Positions 1-8,212 of a stretch of 64,000 bases of DNA are shown here, in pieces. A program made the position numbers and the translations under genes. The notes beneath the pieces are model-generated. The model worked only from the letters and a program-made list of their open reading frames with translations, was not told the origin of the DNA and did not search any database. The DNA is taken from contig CAYNOR010000005.1 in NCBI GenBank assembly GCA_964398915.1, positions 62,001-126,000 on the forward strand, given 5' to 3'. The stretch comes from Tichowtungia sp964398915. Its GTDB lineage: Bacteria; Verrucomicrobiota; Kiritimatiellia; Kiritimatiellales; Tichowtungiaceae. Numbering within the stretch: the stretch's first letter is position 1; each line of letters begins with the position of its first letter.

Positions 1-1272
1 GCGGTGTCCGTGCCGTCGCCGGGCTCCGTTCAGGCCGCTGATACGTACGAGCTGGGTAAGTTCCTGCGCGAAGTGATCGAGCTCAACAGGAAACAGCGTA
101 ACTTCCGGATTTTCGGGCCCGACGAAACTCTGTCCAACCGGTTGAATGCCGTTTTCGATGCAACCAGCCGGCAGTGGGACGCGCGGATCCGGCCGGACGA
201 CGAGTTTCTTGCGCCCGACGGTCGTGTGATGGAAATGCTGAGTGAGCATCAATGCGAGGGCTGGCTCGAAGGATATCTGCTCACCGGAAGACACGGACTG
301 TTTAACTGCTACGAGGCGTTCATTCACATTATCGACTCCATGTTTAACCAGCACGCCAAGTGGCTGAAAGTCAGCGCGGAACTGCCGTGGCGACGAAAGA
401 TCGCGTCGCTGAATTATCTGCTGGCTTCGCACGTCTGGCAGCAGGCGCATAATGGCTTTACGCATCAAGACCCCGGCTTCATCGACCATGTCGTAAACAA
501 GAAAGCTTCCGTCGTGCGCGTCTATCTTCCGCCCGACGCCAACTGTCTTCTCTCTGTCTGGGATCATTGCCTGAAAAGCCGGCACTACGTCAACGTGGTG
601 ATTGCCGGAAAATATAAAGCGCCGCAATGGTTGTCCATGGATGAGGCGGTCGGACATTGCACTAAAGGCATCGGTGTTTGGGAGTGGGCCGGATGCGACC
701 AGAACACCGAACCGGACGTCGTGATGGCCTGTTGCGGCGACGTGCCTACGCTGGAAACCCTTGCCGCTGTTTCCATACTTCGGAAACATCTGCCCGATCT
801 CAAAATCCGCGTGGTCAACGTCGTCGATCTCATGAAGCTGCAGCCGCAAAGCGAGCATCCGCACGGACTGAGCGATCACGACTTCGACGCCTTGTTCACG
901 AAAGACAAGCCGATCGTTTTTGCATTCCACGGTTATCCCTGGCTGGTGCATCGGTTGACCTATCGCCGCACCAACCATAAAAATATGCACGTCCGCGGCT
1001 ACAAAGAGGAAGGCACCATTACAACCTATTTTGATATGACGGTGCTGAACGATCTGGACCGCTTCCATTTGGTGCAGGATGTGATTCACCGGTTGCCCCG
1101 GTTGGGACCCAAAGGCGCAAAACTGAAAAAGAGGATGACGGAAAAGCTCCTCGAGCATAAGCGGTATATCAACGAGCACGGGCAGGATATGCCGGAAATC
1201 CGTGACTGGCAATGGACTGCGGCCAAGACGCAGGGTCAGCGACCGGCTGGCCGGGCGTTCTTCCCGACTTAA
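1..1272 (+). CDS. xfp: Phosphoketolase, C-terminal part (5' end outside window)
   Basis: C-terminal 423 residues of a thiamine-diphosphate phosphoketolase, which splits xylulose 5-phosphate and/or fructose 6-phosphate with phosphate to give acetyl phosphate plus a triose or tetrose phosphate in the cytoplasm. The frame is open at the left edge. Family proteins are about 790 residues, so roughly the first half, with the cofactor site, is missing here. Family signatures are visible: FHGYPWLVHRLTYRR, then HVRGYKEEGTITT and VLNDLDRFHL near the C-terminus. Substrate preference cannot be read from this half. A lipoprotein gene follows 15 bp downstream behind its own ribosome site. Identity is secure from these strings. 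Confidence 0.95.
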   Translation, partial: AVSVPSPGSVQAADTYELGKFLREVIELNRKQRNFRIFGPDETLSNRLNAVFDATSRQWDARIRPDDEFLAPDGRVMEMLSEHQCEGWLEGYLLTGRHGLFNCYEAFIHIIDSMFNQHAKWLKVSAELPWRRKIASLNYLLASHVWQQAHNGFTHQDPGFIDHVVNKKASVVRVYLPPDANCLLSVWDHCLKSRHYVNVVIAGKYKAPQWLSMDEAVGHCTKGIGVWEWAGCDQNTEPDVVMACCGDVPTLETLAAVSILRKHLPDLKIRVVNVVDLMKLQPQSEHPHGLSDHDFDALFTKDKPIVFAFHGYPWLVHRLTYRRTNHKNMHVRGYKEEGTITTYFDMTVLNDLDRFHLVQDVIHRLPRLGPKGAKLKKRMTEKLLEHKRYINEHGQDMPEIRDWQWTAAKTQGQRPAGRAFFPT

Positions 1273-1287
1273 ACAAGGAGAATGATT

Positions 1288-1542
1288 ATGAAAATTGGTA
1301 CGACCATAGCGCTGGGTATTGTGCTGCTGGTTTCAGCCGCGGCGATAACCGGCTGTGAAAAGAAACCTGAACAGCAGATCGCGGGAAGCGCAGAGAATGC
1401 CGGTGCGGCGCTCGATAAGGCCGCGAAGAAGGCCGTGGAAGCGACAGAGGATTTTGCAGACAAGGCGGTTAAAAAAACCGGCGAAGCGCTTGAAAAAGCA
1501 GGCGCTGCAATGGAGAAGGCCGGTGCAGAGATGCAGGAGTAA
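1288..1542 (+). CDS. Small helical lipoprotein
   Basis: An 84-residue exported lipoprotein. The N-terminus has a hydrophobic signal ending in a lipobox (AITGC), so Cys would be lipidated and the protein membrane-anchored. The rest is a Lys/Glu/Ala-rich amphipathic helix with an 11-residue-like repeat (EKAGAAMEKAGAEM), similar in style to entericidin and apolipoprotein-like small proteins. The start at 1288 is chosen over the ATG at 1282 because AAGGAG at 1275-1280 lies 7 bases from 1288 but only 1 base from 1282. No specific function can be assigned. Confidence 0.75.
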   Translation: MKIGTTIALGIVLLVSAAAITGCEKKPEQQIAGSAENAGAALDKAAKKAVEATEDFADKAVKKTGEALEKAGAAMEKAGAEMQE

Positions 1543-1555
1543 ACCCGGGCTTCTT

Positions 1556-3051
1556 ATGAATATTATTTTAATCTATCCCGAATTCCCGGACACGTTCTGG
1601 AGTTTTAAACATGCGCTCAAGTTTATCGGAAAGCGCTCTTCGCTTCCACCGCTGGGATTGCTGACCGTTGCGGCTATGCTTCCGCCGGAATGGAAGGTGA
1701 GGCTCGCGGATACCAATGTGCATAAACTCACCGAGAAAGATTTGGCGTGGGCCGACTGCGTCTTCATCAGCGCAATGATTATTCAACGTGAATCCGCGCG
1801 GCGGATTGCCGCGCGGTGCAAGGCGGCGGGACTCCGGGTTGTGGCGGGCGGCCCGCTGTTCAACAACGAACACAAGCAGTTCGCCGACGTGGATCATTTT
1901 ATCCTGAATGAAGCAGAACTGACCCTGCCACCGTTCCTCAAAGATCTGGCGCAGGATTGCGCAAAGCGTCTTTATACATCGAATCAGTTTGCCGATGTGC
2001 AGCAAACGCCGGCTCCCCGCTGGGATCTGCTGAACCTCAGGCGCTACGCTTCCATGAGCATTCAGTTTTCGCGCGGCTGCCCGTTCAACTGCGATTTCTG
2101 CAACGTCACCGCCCTGCTTGGCCACCGGTGCGCACCAAAACCCCGGCGCAGATTATCACCGAGCTCGACGGTCTGTATGCGGCCGGATGGCGCAGTCCGG
2201 TATTTTTCGTCGATGATAACTTCATCGGCAATAAACCGTTTTTGAAAACCTATCTTCTGCCTGCGCTGATCGCATGGCGAAAAAACAAGGCCGGAAATGT
2301 TTTCTGCACCGAAGCCTCCATTAATCTGGCGGACGATCCGGCGCTGATGGAGCTGATGGTTCAAGCCGGTTTCACCTCGGTGTTTATCGGCATCGAAACG
2401 CCGGATGAAAACTGCCTGATCGAATGCAGCAAAATTCAGAATAAGAACCGGAATCTGATTGAAGATGTGAAGCGAATCCAGCGCGCGGGCCTGCAGGTTC
2501 AGGGCGGATTCATCGTCGGCTTCGACAACGACCAGCCCTCCATCTTTCAGCGGCAGATCGATTTCATCCAGAAGAGCGGCATCGTTACGGCGATGGTCGG
2601 ACTATTGCAGGCTCCGCCCGGAACACGGCTCTATGCGCGCATGAAAAAAGAAGGCCGCCTTTGCGCTGAAGCCACAGGCGATAACGCGGACGGAACAACG
2701 AACATCATTCCGTCGATGGGTATGAAACGCCTGCGCGAGGGGTACAAATACATCCTGAATCACATCTACGCCCCGGCGCCTTATTATCAGCGCATCCGAA
2801 CCTTCCTGCGCGAATACCCGCCGCCGCGTGTGCGCGAAAAACTTCAGTTCTCACACCTCCTTGCTTTCACACGGGCATTCCTTCATCTCGGCATTCTGGG
2901 GTGCGAGCGCGTTCATTACTGGAAGCTTCTGTTGTGGACTCTGTTCCGCCGTCCCCGGCTGATCCCTCACGCCGTCCTGTTTGCCATCTACGGCTATCAC
3001 TTCCGCAAAATCTGCGAGCAGCAAGTGCGGGAAGAAGGCTTTAGGCCGTAG
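1556..3051 (+). CDS. B12-binding/radical SAM protein with DUF4070-like C-terminus, interrupted by a one-base frameshift
   Basis: Two overlapping frames together make one protein of about 498 residues. The first (from ATG 1556) has an N-terminal cobalamin-binding-like domain and the radical SAM motif CX3CX2C (C175, C179, C182; GCPFNCDFCN). The second resumes as VRTKTPAQIITELDGLY and runs through a DUF4070-type end (GFIVGFDNDQPSIF, NIIPSMGM). The join is at about 2127-2128, where CACCGG should read CACCGGG: one missing G restores GHRVRTKTP. Family members methylate or rearrange unactivated carbons; HpnP-like hopanoid methylase is one relative, but the substrate here is unknown. Whether the shift is an assembly error or a true mutation is open. 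Confidence 0.8.
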
Positions 3052-3137
3052 GCTTTGGGCTTGAGGCTTTATGGCGGCCCTCCTCCGGCCCGGTTCCATT
3101 TTCATCTTTCATCGTTCATAATTCATCTTTCTCTCCC

Positions 3138-3157
3138 AGTAGGGTTACACCCCATAG
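3138..3157. promoter_or_regulatory. Candidate operator GTAGGG-N4-ACCC
   Basis: GTAGGG (3139-3144), four bases, then ACCCC, forming an imperfect inverted repeat 66-85 bp before the start of the two-helix membrane protein gene at 3223. The same GTAGGG-N4-ACCC layout occurs as a clean palindrome at 15439-15457, suggesting a shared regulator. The factor is unknown. Confidence 0.35.
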
Positions 3158-3222
3158 AAGAAAATCATCACAGCAGATAATCTGCTTCCAATGAAAGACA
3201 CTATTCAACAAAAGGAGACCCT

Positions 3223-3411
3223 ATGCCTCTCATTAACATCATCATCATACTGGTCGTAATCGGCGTCGTGCTGTGGGCGATTAACACCTACATCCCGATG
3301 GCCAAACCCGTCAAAACCATCCTCAACGTCGTTGTGGTTGTGGTTATCAGTCTGTGGCTGTTGCAGACGTTTGGCATCATTGGAAGCATCAACAGCATCC
3401 GAGTGCGATAA
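3223..3411 (+). CDS. Two-helix small membrane protein (Thivi_2564-like)
   Basis: A 62-residue protein made of two hydrophobic segments (about residues 3-20 and 33-51) joined by a short polar turn with KPVKTIL, typical of the small Thivi_2564-type membrane proteins found in many Gram-negatives. A strong AAAGGAGA lies just before the ATG. The next gene starts 24 bp downstream with its own AAGGAG, so the two may be co-transcribed. A palindromic GTAGGG-N4-ACCC element sits upstream. No function is known for the family; stress or envelope association would be inference only. Confidence 0.75.
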   Translation: MPLINIIIILVVIGVVLWAINTYIPMAKPVKTILNVVVVVVISLWLLQTFGIIGSINSIRVR

Positions 3412-3435
3412 ACAGAGAAAAAGGAGAAATGACCC

Positions 3436-3993
3436 ATGAAAAAACTACAGATCCTGTTCACAGGCCTGCTCATCGCGGGCGGAGCAATGGCTCAAACTAA
3501 ACCGTTCAACGTCAGCATCACCCCGGACTGGTCCGTGTATGGCCGCACCGTGATGATCGAAGGCCTGACCCTCAGTATCTGGGGAGAAAATCCGCAGACT
3601 TCATTAGCCATCGGGTTCGTCAACGGATCCACCGGACAGAGCGCCGGACTGAGTCTGGGTCTGTTAAACTACGCGGAAAACTATAAAGGTCTTCAGTGGG
3701 GTTTGGTTAACTACACAACCGGCGATTTCTCCGGCTGGCAGGGCGGTTTCGGCTTTGGACTGCTGGTCAGCGCCTTAAACTATACTGGCGGAACCATGAA
3801 AGGTTTGCAGACCGGCGTGGTCAACTGTGCCGGCAAACTGACCGGATTGCAGCTCGGACTCCTCAACTACGCAAAAACAGCGGATGCCGGCGTGCAGATC
3901 GGCTTAGTGAATATTATCCCTGAGAATGAATGGTTCACTAATCTGCCTGATGAATTGGCCCCCGGTATGATTTTCGTCAACTGGCGTTTCTAG
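3436..3993 (+). CDS. Exported surface-repeat protein (LA_2272-like)
   Basis: 185 residues with a Sec signal peptide (cleavage near AMAQ, residues 17-20) and repeated short beta-strand units of the form GLQ-x-G-(L/V)-x-N (GLQWGLVNYT, GLQTGVVNCA, GLQLGLLNYA, GVQIGLVNII). It ends in aromatic FVNWRF, consistent with outer-membrane or surface placement. Such GLQxGLVN repeats are known in leptospiral and Bacteroidetes surface-repeat proteins. Good ribosome site (AAGGAG) and 24 bp behind the small membrane protein gene. No catalytic residues are recognised; a structural role is inference. Confidence 0.7.
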   Translation: MKKLQILFTGLLIAGGAMAQTKPFNVSITPDWSVYGRTVMIEGLTLSIWGENPQTSLAIGFVNGSTGQSAGLSLGLLNYAENYKGLQWGLVNYTTGDFSGWQGGFGFGLLVSALNYTGGTMKGLQTGVVNCAGKLTGLQLGLLNYAKTADAGVQIGLVNIIPENEWFTNLPDELAPGMIFVNWRF

Positions 3994-3996
3994 CCC

Positions 3997-4641
3997 TTAT
4001 CCCCGTCCGCGAAGTGGGCGGCCCAGAAGCCGCTGAGCACAGGCACGGTTCACGGCATCCGGATCTTTCGCCGCCATTTCGCGTACCGTTTTCCAATAAT
4101 CGCCATCCGGGAACCAGTGCCCCCAGAACAGCCCGGCCCGGCGCGTAAGAAAATCGTTGGACTGAACAAGCATCCGTAAAAGCCGCCGCAAACGGTCCGT
4201 TGAAGGTAGCGTTTCGATCAGCGGGCTCAGCGATTCTCCGTTTTCCAGCGATTGGAAAAAGGCGGGCTCCGTGCCGAAAATCCGGCTCATCAAAACCCTT
4301 TTTGTTTTATCAGACTCCAGCGTTTTGCAGACAAACTGATGCTGCACCTGCGCGCCGTGTACCGCCAGAAAAAGGCCCGCCAGTCCGGCCGTTCCCGCCG
4401 TTTGTGCCGCCGCAAAACGTGACTGATTGAACCCCAGGCCTTCCGTCGCAGTTGAGAAATAGCGCGTTGCCAGCCAGCCGCCGCGCAACATCTCGCCAGG
4501 GCCAAGCTCCTCGCTATCCATCAGGCCGGACAACTCTGAAAACATCGACGGATACTCCGTCGGCAATACCGCATGCGCAACCTGTGCCGCCAGAAAAGCA
4601 GCTATAAAGACGTAATGCCTGCACTTCAGTTTAACCGTCAT
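3997..4641 (-). CDS. Exported protein of unknown function
   Basis: 214 residues with an N-terminal signal (positive KLKCRHY, then a hydrophobic run to about residue 24, cleavage near AHA). The mature part is alpha-helical with no recognised domain. Its 3' end meets that of the surface-repeat gene with only 3 bp between the stop codons. A perfect copy of the window-wide palindrome TTTCCA-N5-TGGAAA (4242-4258) lies inside it and is translated as FQSLEN. It sits 24 bp after the alcohol dehydrogenase gene on the same strand and may be the last gene of that operon. Confidence 0.6.
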   Translation of the reverse strand: MTVKLKCRHYVFIAAFLAAQVAHAVLPTEYPSMFSELSGLMDSEELGPGEMLRGGWLATRYFSTATEGLGFNQSRFAAAQTAGTAGLAGLFLAVHGAQVQHQFVCKTLESDKTKRVLMSRIFGTEPAFFQSLENGESLSPLIETLPSTDRLRRLLRMLVQSNDFLTRRAGLFWGHWFPDGDYWKTVREMAAKDPDAVNRACAQRLLGRPLRGRG

Positions 4642-4665
4642 AAATACGTTCCTTCATTTCGCGCA

Positions 4666-5799
4666 TTACAGCGCCGCGCAGAGAATCTGTTTCAGTTCGT
4701 CCGCCGTCAGCTCAACCGGATTGGTTTTCATACTGCTGGCCCGTTGCGCCTTTTCGACCAGCGCCGGAAAATCCTTTTCTGCCACACCCAGCGCCGCCAG
4801 TGAAGGAACCTGCACGTCGCGGCAGAGTCCGGCAATCCATTTAATTCCATCTTCCGCAGTCGAACCGCCCGTTATGCGGGCAAACTCCGTCAGCCGGTTC
4901 AGTGCCGGAGATTCCGGATCGCGGGCCTTCAGTGCCATCCAATTTGCTTTCATCGTATGCGGAAGCAGGGCAGCGCAAACCATGCCGTGCGGCGCGTCAA
5001 ACATTCCGCCGACCGGCCCCGAAAATCCGTGTACCGCACCCAATCCGGCGTTGGCCAGTGCCAATCCGCTGAACAGACTGCCCAGCGCCATCTCTTCGCG
5101 GGCTTTACTATCCGCGCCGTTCTCAAATGCGCGGCGCAACGCGCGGACTACACGCGGCAGTCCTTCGCGGCAGAAGCCGTCGGTCATCGGACCGGCCTTG
5201 CGCGAGATAAAGGCTTCCAGTAACTGCGTAAGCGCGTCGAGTCCGGTCGCCGCCGTAACGGCTGGCGGCATCGAATACGTGCACTCCGGATCAACAATCG
5301 CCAGATCCGGTAGCATTAGCGGGTGGCGGAGGCTGACTTTGACGCGATGTTCCGGCGAAGAAAGGACGGAATTTTTCGTCACTTCCGCACCCGTCCCGGC
5401 GGTGGTGGGAATGGCGATGCACGGCGCGGGCCGATTAATCAGCGGCATTCCTTTGCCGATCACCTCCAGATAATCGAACGGGTCGCCGGGATTGGTCATC
5501 AAGGCGGCGGCGGCTTTGGCCAGATCAATCACACTGCCGCCGCCGAATCCGATGACAACGTCGCACTCGAAGGCCGCCGCCCGCTTTGCATCATTCACCG
5601 TCGGTTCCCCGGCGAGAGGAAAAATCTCGCAGGCTACGCTCTCTCTTTTCAATGCGTCGAGCAGCGCTTTCGCCCGCCCTGCGTTCCGTCCGGTCACCAC
5701 CAGCGCGCGGCGGCCGAACTGCGCGACGGCCGGTGCGGCCTGCGAGAGCGTTCCGTTGCCGAAAAGTATCCGTCCAGCCGTTGCAAATTCAAAGGTCAT
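4666..5799 (-). CDS. Iron-containing (type III) alcohol dehydrogenase
   Basis: 377-residue NAD(P)-dependent dehydrogenase of the Fe-ADH superfamily, presumably interconverting an alcohol and an aldehyde. Seen: the Rossmann loop GGGSVID (86-92), TAGTGAEVT, and metal ligands D188, H257 and H271 with the expected 14-residue spacing of the two histidines. The position usually held by a fourth ligand (DALTH in FucO) is DALTQ, so Q192 replaces His; a subset of the family shows this, which may change the metal used. The ATG at 5799 is preferred to 5811 because GGAG sits six bases upstream and it makes a 4-bp ATGA overlap with the preceding gene's stop. Substrate unknown. Confidence 0.88.
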   Translation of the reverse strand: MTFEFATAGRILFGNGTLSQAAPAVAQFGRRALVVTGRNAGRAKALLDALKRESVACEIFPLAGEPTVNDAKRAAAFECDVVIGFGGGSVIDLAKAAAALMTNPGDPFDYLEVIGKGMPLINRPAPCIAIPTTAGTGAEVTKNSVLSSPEHRVKVSLRHPLMLPDLAIVDPECTYSMPPAVTAATGLDALTQLLEAFISRKAGPMTDGFCREGLPRVVRALRRAFENGADSKAREEMALGSLFSGLALANAGLGAVHGFSGPVGGMFDAPHGMVCAALLPHTMKANWMALKARDPESPALNRLTEFARITGGSTAEDGIKWIAGLCRDVQVPSLAALGVAEKDFPALVEKAQRASSMKTNPVELTADELKQILCAAL

Positions 5800-6110
5800 A
5801 CGCTTCTCCATTCGGAATCTTCCGGATAAACCGTTGTGTATTTCACGCTGCTGCGCGGAGCGGCCATCATGTCGGCGACCGTATCCCGCCAGCGGGCATA
5901 GTGCGCGGTTTCCTTATGGCGTGCCGTCGCCTCGACGTCGCGATAAACCTCCACCAGCACAAAACAGGTCGGATCATCCTGCTGCTGAATCAGATCAAAC
6001 CGCGCAATGCCCGGCTCCAGAAGACTGTTTTTTGCGTTTGCCCGGGTCGCTTCGATGAAGCGTTCGACGCAATCCGGTTTCACCTGAATAAAAACATGTA
6101 CCGCCAGCAT
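5796..6110 (-). CDS. Antibiotic biosynthesis monooxygenase (ABM/LsrG-like) domain protein
   Basis: 104-residue dimeric ferredoxin-like-fold protein of the ABM superfamily: an initial strand AVHVFIQVKP, then the typical ARFDLIQQQDDPTCFVLVEVY and the HKETAHYARW segment. Relatives include quinol monooxygenases and the autoinducer-2 degradation isomerase LsrG; which activity applies cannot be read. The ATG at 6110 has GGAGG at a proper distance. Its TGA overlaps the dehydrogenase start by 4 bp, so the two are translationally coupled and probably act on the same small carbonyl compound (inference). Confidence 0.8.
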   Translation of the reverse strand: MLAVHVFIQVKPDCVERFIEATRANAKNSLLEPGIARFDLIQQQDDPTCFVLVEVYRDVEATARHKETAHYARWRDTVADMMAAPRSSVKYTTVYPEDSEWRSV

Positions 6111-6282
6111 ATAAACCTCCATAAACAGCGGATTAAAGGAGTACTGGATTATTGGATGGAAATAAACAGCAAATCCGCCCCTGTCAGCAATCCACTCCTC
6201 CCTCAATCCATCATTCCTCTCTAAACAATATTGACTACAAAGCCCCCGGTCGCCAAGCTGTTGCGGCAAAAGGACACATTCC

Positions 6283-7773
6283 ATGAGCCACAATAAGTAT
6301 CTCGATAAGTTTATGAGCACCTTTCCCTTTGAAGGGCTCACGTTTGACGACGTTTCTCTAATCACCCAGTACGCCGATTTCCTCCCTGGGGAAACCGACA
6401 TCACCAGCCGCCTCACCAAAAATATTAAGGTGAACATTCCCTTCCTCAGCGCAGCGATGGACACCGTAACCGAAGCCGATATGGCGATCGCCATGGCGCT
6501 GCACGGCGGTATCGGCGTCATCCACAAAAATCTGGATTCCGAACGGCAGGCCGGCGACGTGTCCCGCGTCAAACATTACCTCAACGGCCTCATTGGTAAA
6601 CCCATCACCTTCAATGTCAACCAGACGCTCGCGCAAATTCAGCAGCACCGGCTCGAAAAAGGCTACAGTTTCAGCGGCTTTCCGATCATGGACGACAGCG
6701 GCAATCTGGTCGGCATTCTGACCACCAAGGACATGAAGTACGCCGCCAGCAACAATGTCCGCGCAGGCGACATCATGACCAAAGAGGTGCTTACGGCCGG
6801 CGAAGGCACCGACCTGCGGCAGGCCTATCAAATCATGAAGGAAAATAAAATCGGCAAGCTGCCGCTCGTTAAAAACGGCAAACTGATCGGACTCTACAGC
6901 TACACCGACGTCGCCGATCTCATCGAAAATACCCGCCCGCTCTATAACCGCGACGAACAGTACCGCCTGCGCGCCGCCGCCGGTATCGGCCCCGGCGACT
7001 ACGTCCGCGCCGAGGCTCTCGCCGCCGCCGAAGTGGACGTTCTGGTCGTCGATACGGCTCACGGCCACAGCAAAGGCGTGATCGAAATGACCTCATGGGT
7101 CAAAAAGAATCTGCCCGGCATCGACGTAATTGCCGGAAACATCGCCACCGGCGAAGCGGCTCTGGCTCTGCGCAAAGCAGGCGCGGACGCCGTTAAGGTC
7201 GGCATCGGCCCCGGCTCCATTTGCACCACCCGCGTCGTCGCCGGTGTCGGCATTCCGCAGATCAGCGCGATTTATAATTGCGCCTCTGCTCTTGAAGGCT
7301 CCATCCCGGTCATCGCCGACGGCGGCGTCCGCCACTCCGGCGACATCGCCAAAGCGCTCGTCGCCGGCGCCTCCAGCGTCATGATGGGTTCCGTCCTCGC
7401 CGGCACCGATGAAAGCCCCGGTGAAAAAATTCTTTACGAAGGCCGCCAGTTTGTCGTCTACCGCGGCATGGGCAGTCTCGACGCCATGAAATCGCGCGAA
7501 GGCTCCCGCCAGCGTTACGGACAAAAGGACAGTGCCGATGACGAGCTCGTCCCGCAAGGCATTGAAGGCGTCGTCCCCTACGCCGGTGCCGTCAGCAAAA
7601 TGCTCAAACAGTACAGCGGCGGGTTACAGGCCAGCCTCGGCTACTGCGGATGCCGCACCGTTCCTGAATTGCAAGCTAACGGACAGTTCGTCCGCGTCTC
7701 GCACGCCGGAGCGCTCGAAGCTCACGCTCACGACATCAAAATCACCAAAGAAGCTCCGAACTACCGCAGATAA
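6283..7773 (+). CDS. guaB: IMP dehydrogenase
   Basis: 496 residues; oxidises IMP to XMP with NAD, the committed step to GMP in the cytoplasm. TIM barrel with two CBS domains inserted at about residues 100-215 (SGFPIMDDSGNLVGILTTKD; GKLPLVKNGKLIGLYSYTD). The catalytic loop is GSICTTR with C314, followed by VVAGVGIPQ; the flap-region string RGMGSLDAM is present. Length is as usual for bacterial GuaB. The ATG follows an AAAGGA at suitable distance. It stands alone on this strand, with a four-helix-bundle gene 36 bp downstream. Confidence 0.97.
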   Translation: MSHNKYLDKFMSTFPFEGLTFDDVSLITQYADFLPGETDITSRLTKNIKVNIPFLSAAMDTVTEADMAIAMALHGGIGVIHKNLDSERQAGDVSRVKHYLNGLIGKPITFNVNQTLAQIQQHRLEKGYSFSGFPIMDDSGNLVGILTTKDMKYAASNNVRAGDIMTKEVLTAGEGTDLRQAYQIMKENKIGKLPLVKNGKLIGLYSYTDVADLIENTRPLYNRDEQYRLRAAAGIGPGDYVRAEALAAAEVDVLVVDTAHGHSKGVIEMTSWVKKNLPGIDVIAGNIATGEAALALRKAGADAVKVGIGPGSICTTRVVAGVGIPQISAIYNCASALEGSIPVIADGGVRHSGDIAKALVAGASSVMMGSVLAGTDESPGEKILYEGRQFVVYRGMGSLDAMKSREGSRQRYGQKDSADDELVPQGIEGVVPYAGAVSKMLKQYSGGLQASLGYCGCRTVPELQANGQFVRVSHAGALEAHAHDIKITKEAPNYRR

Positions 7774-7809
7774 CAATTCAGCAGTTCAATACTCAACAAG
7801 GAATGGCCA

Positions 7810-8181
7810 ATGGTCAGGGAGAGAGAATATGACCTTCAGGATCGTTTAGTTAAGTATGCAATCCGGATTGTTCGTCTATCCGAATCTCTGCCGGATACAA
7901 AAGCGGGAAAGCATGTGGCCTCCCAAATATTAAGGAGCGGAACATCCCCTGCACCGAACTATGGCGAAGCTCAAAGCGCGGAATCCAGAGCTGACTTTAT
8001 CCATAAGCTAAAGATCTCGCTCAAAGAACTCCGGGAAACGGAAATCTGGCTGAAAATTATCGCTGGCGCAAAGATGGTTAAAACGGACGATCAGCTCGCG
8101 CCTCTTTTGCAGGAAACAGATGAATTAATCGCCATCTTATTTACAAGTGCCGAAACCGCTAGAAAACGCAAGGATCGCTAG
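7810..8181 (+). CDS. Four-helix-bundle protein (S23/IVP-like)
   Basis: 123 residues, all helical, of the family often found as an intervening sequence in 23S rRNA genes and also as free genes (TIGR02436 type): LQDRLVKYAIRIVRL at the N-terminus, ASQILRSGTSPAPNYGEA in the middle, KLKISLKELRETEIWLKII near the third helix. The family's role is unknown; a nucleic-acid-linked or scaffold role is only suggested. It lies between guaB and nadE with a lower-GC body than either, consistent with being mobile. Confidence 0.85.
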   Translation: MVREREYDLQDRLVKYAIRIVRLSESLPDTKAGKHVASQILRSGTSPAPNYGEAQSAESRADFIHKLKISLKELRETEIWLKIIAGAKMVKTDDQLAPLLQETDELIAILFTSAETARKRKDR

Positions 8182-8212
8182 CCGTTCTCCATTGAAAATT
8201 CCTTGCTGAATA

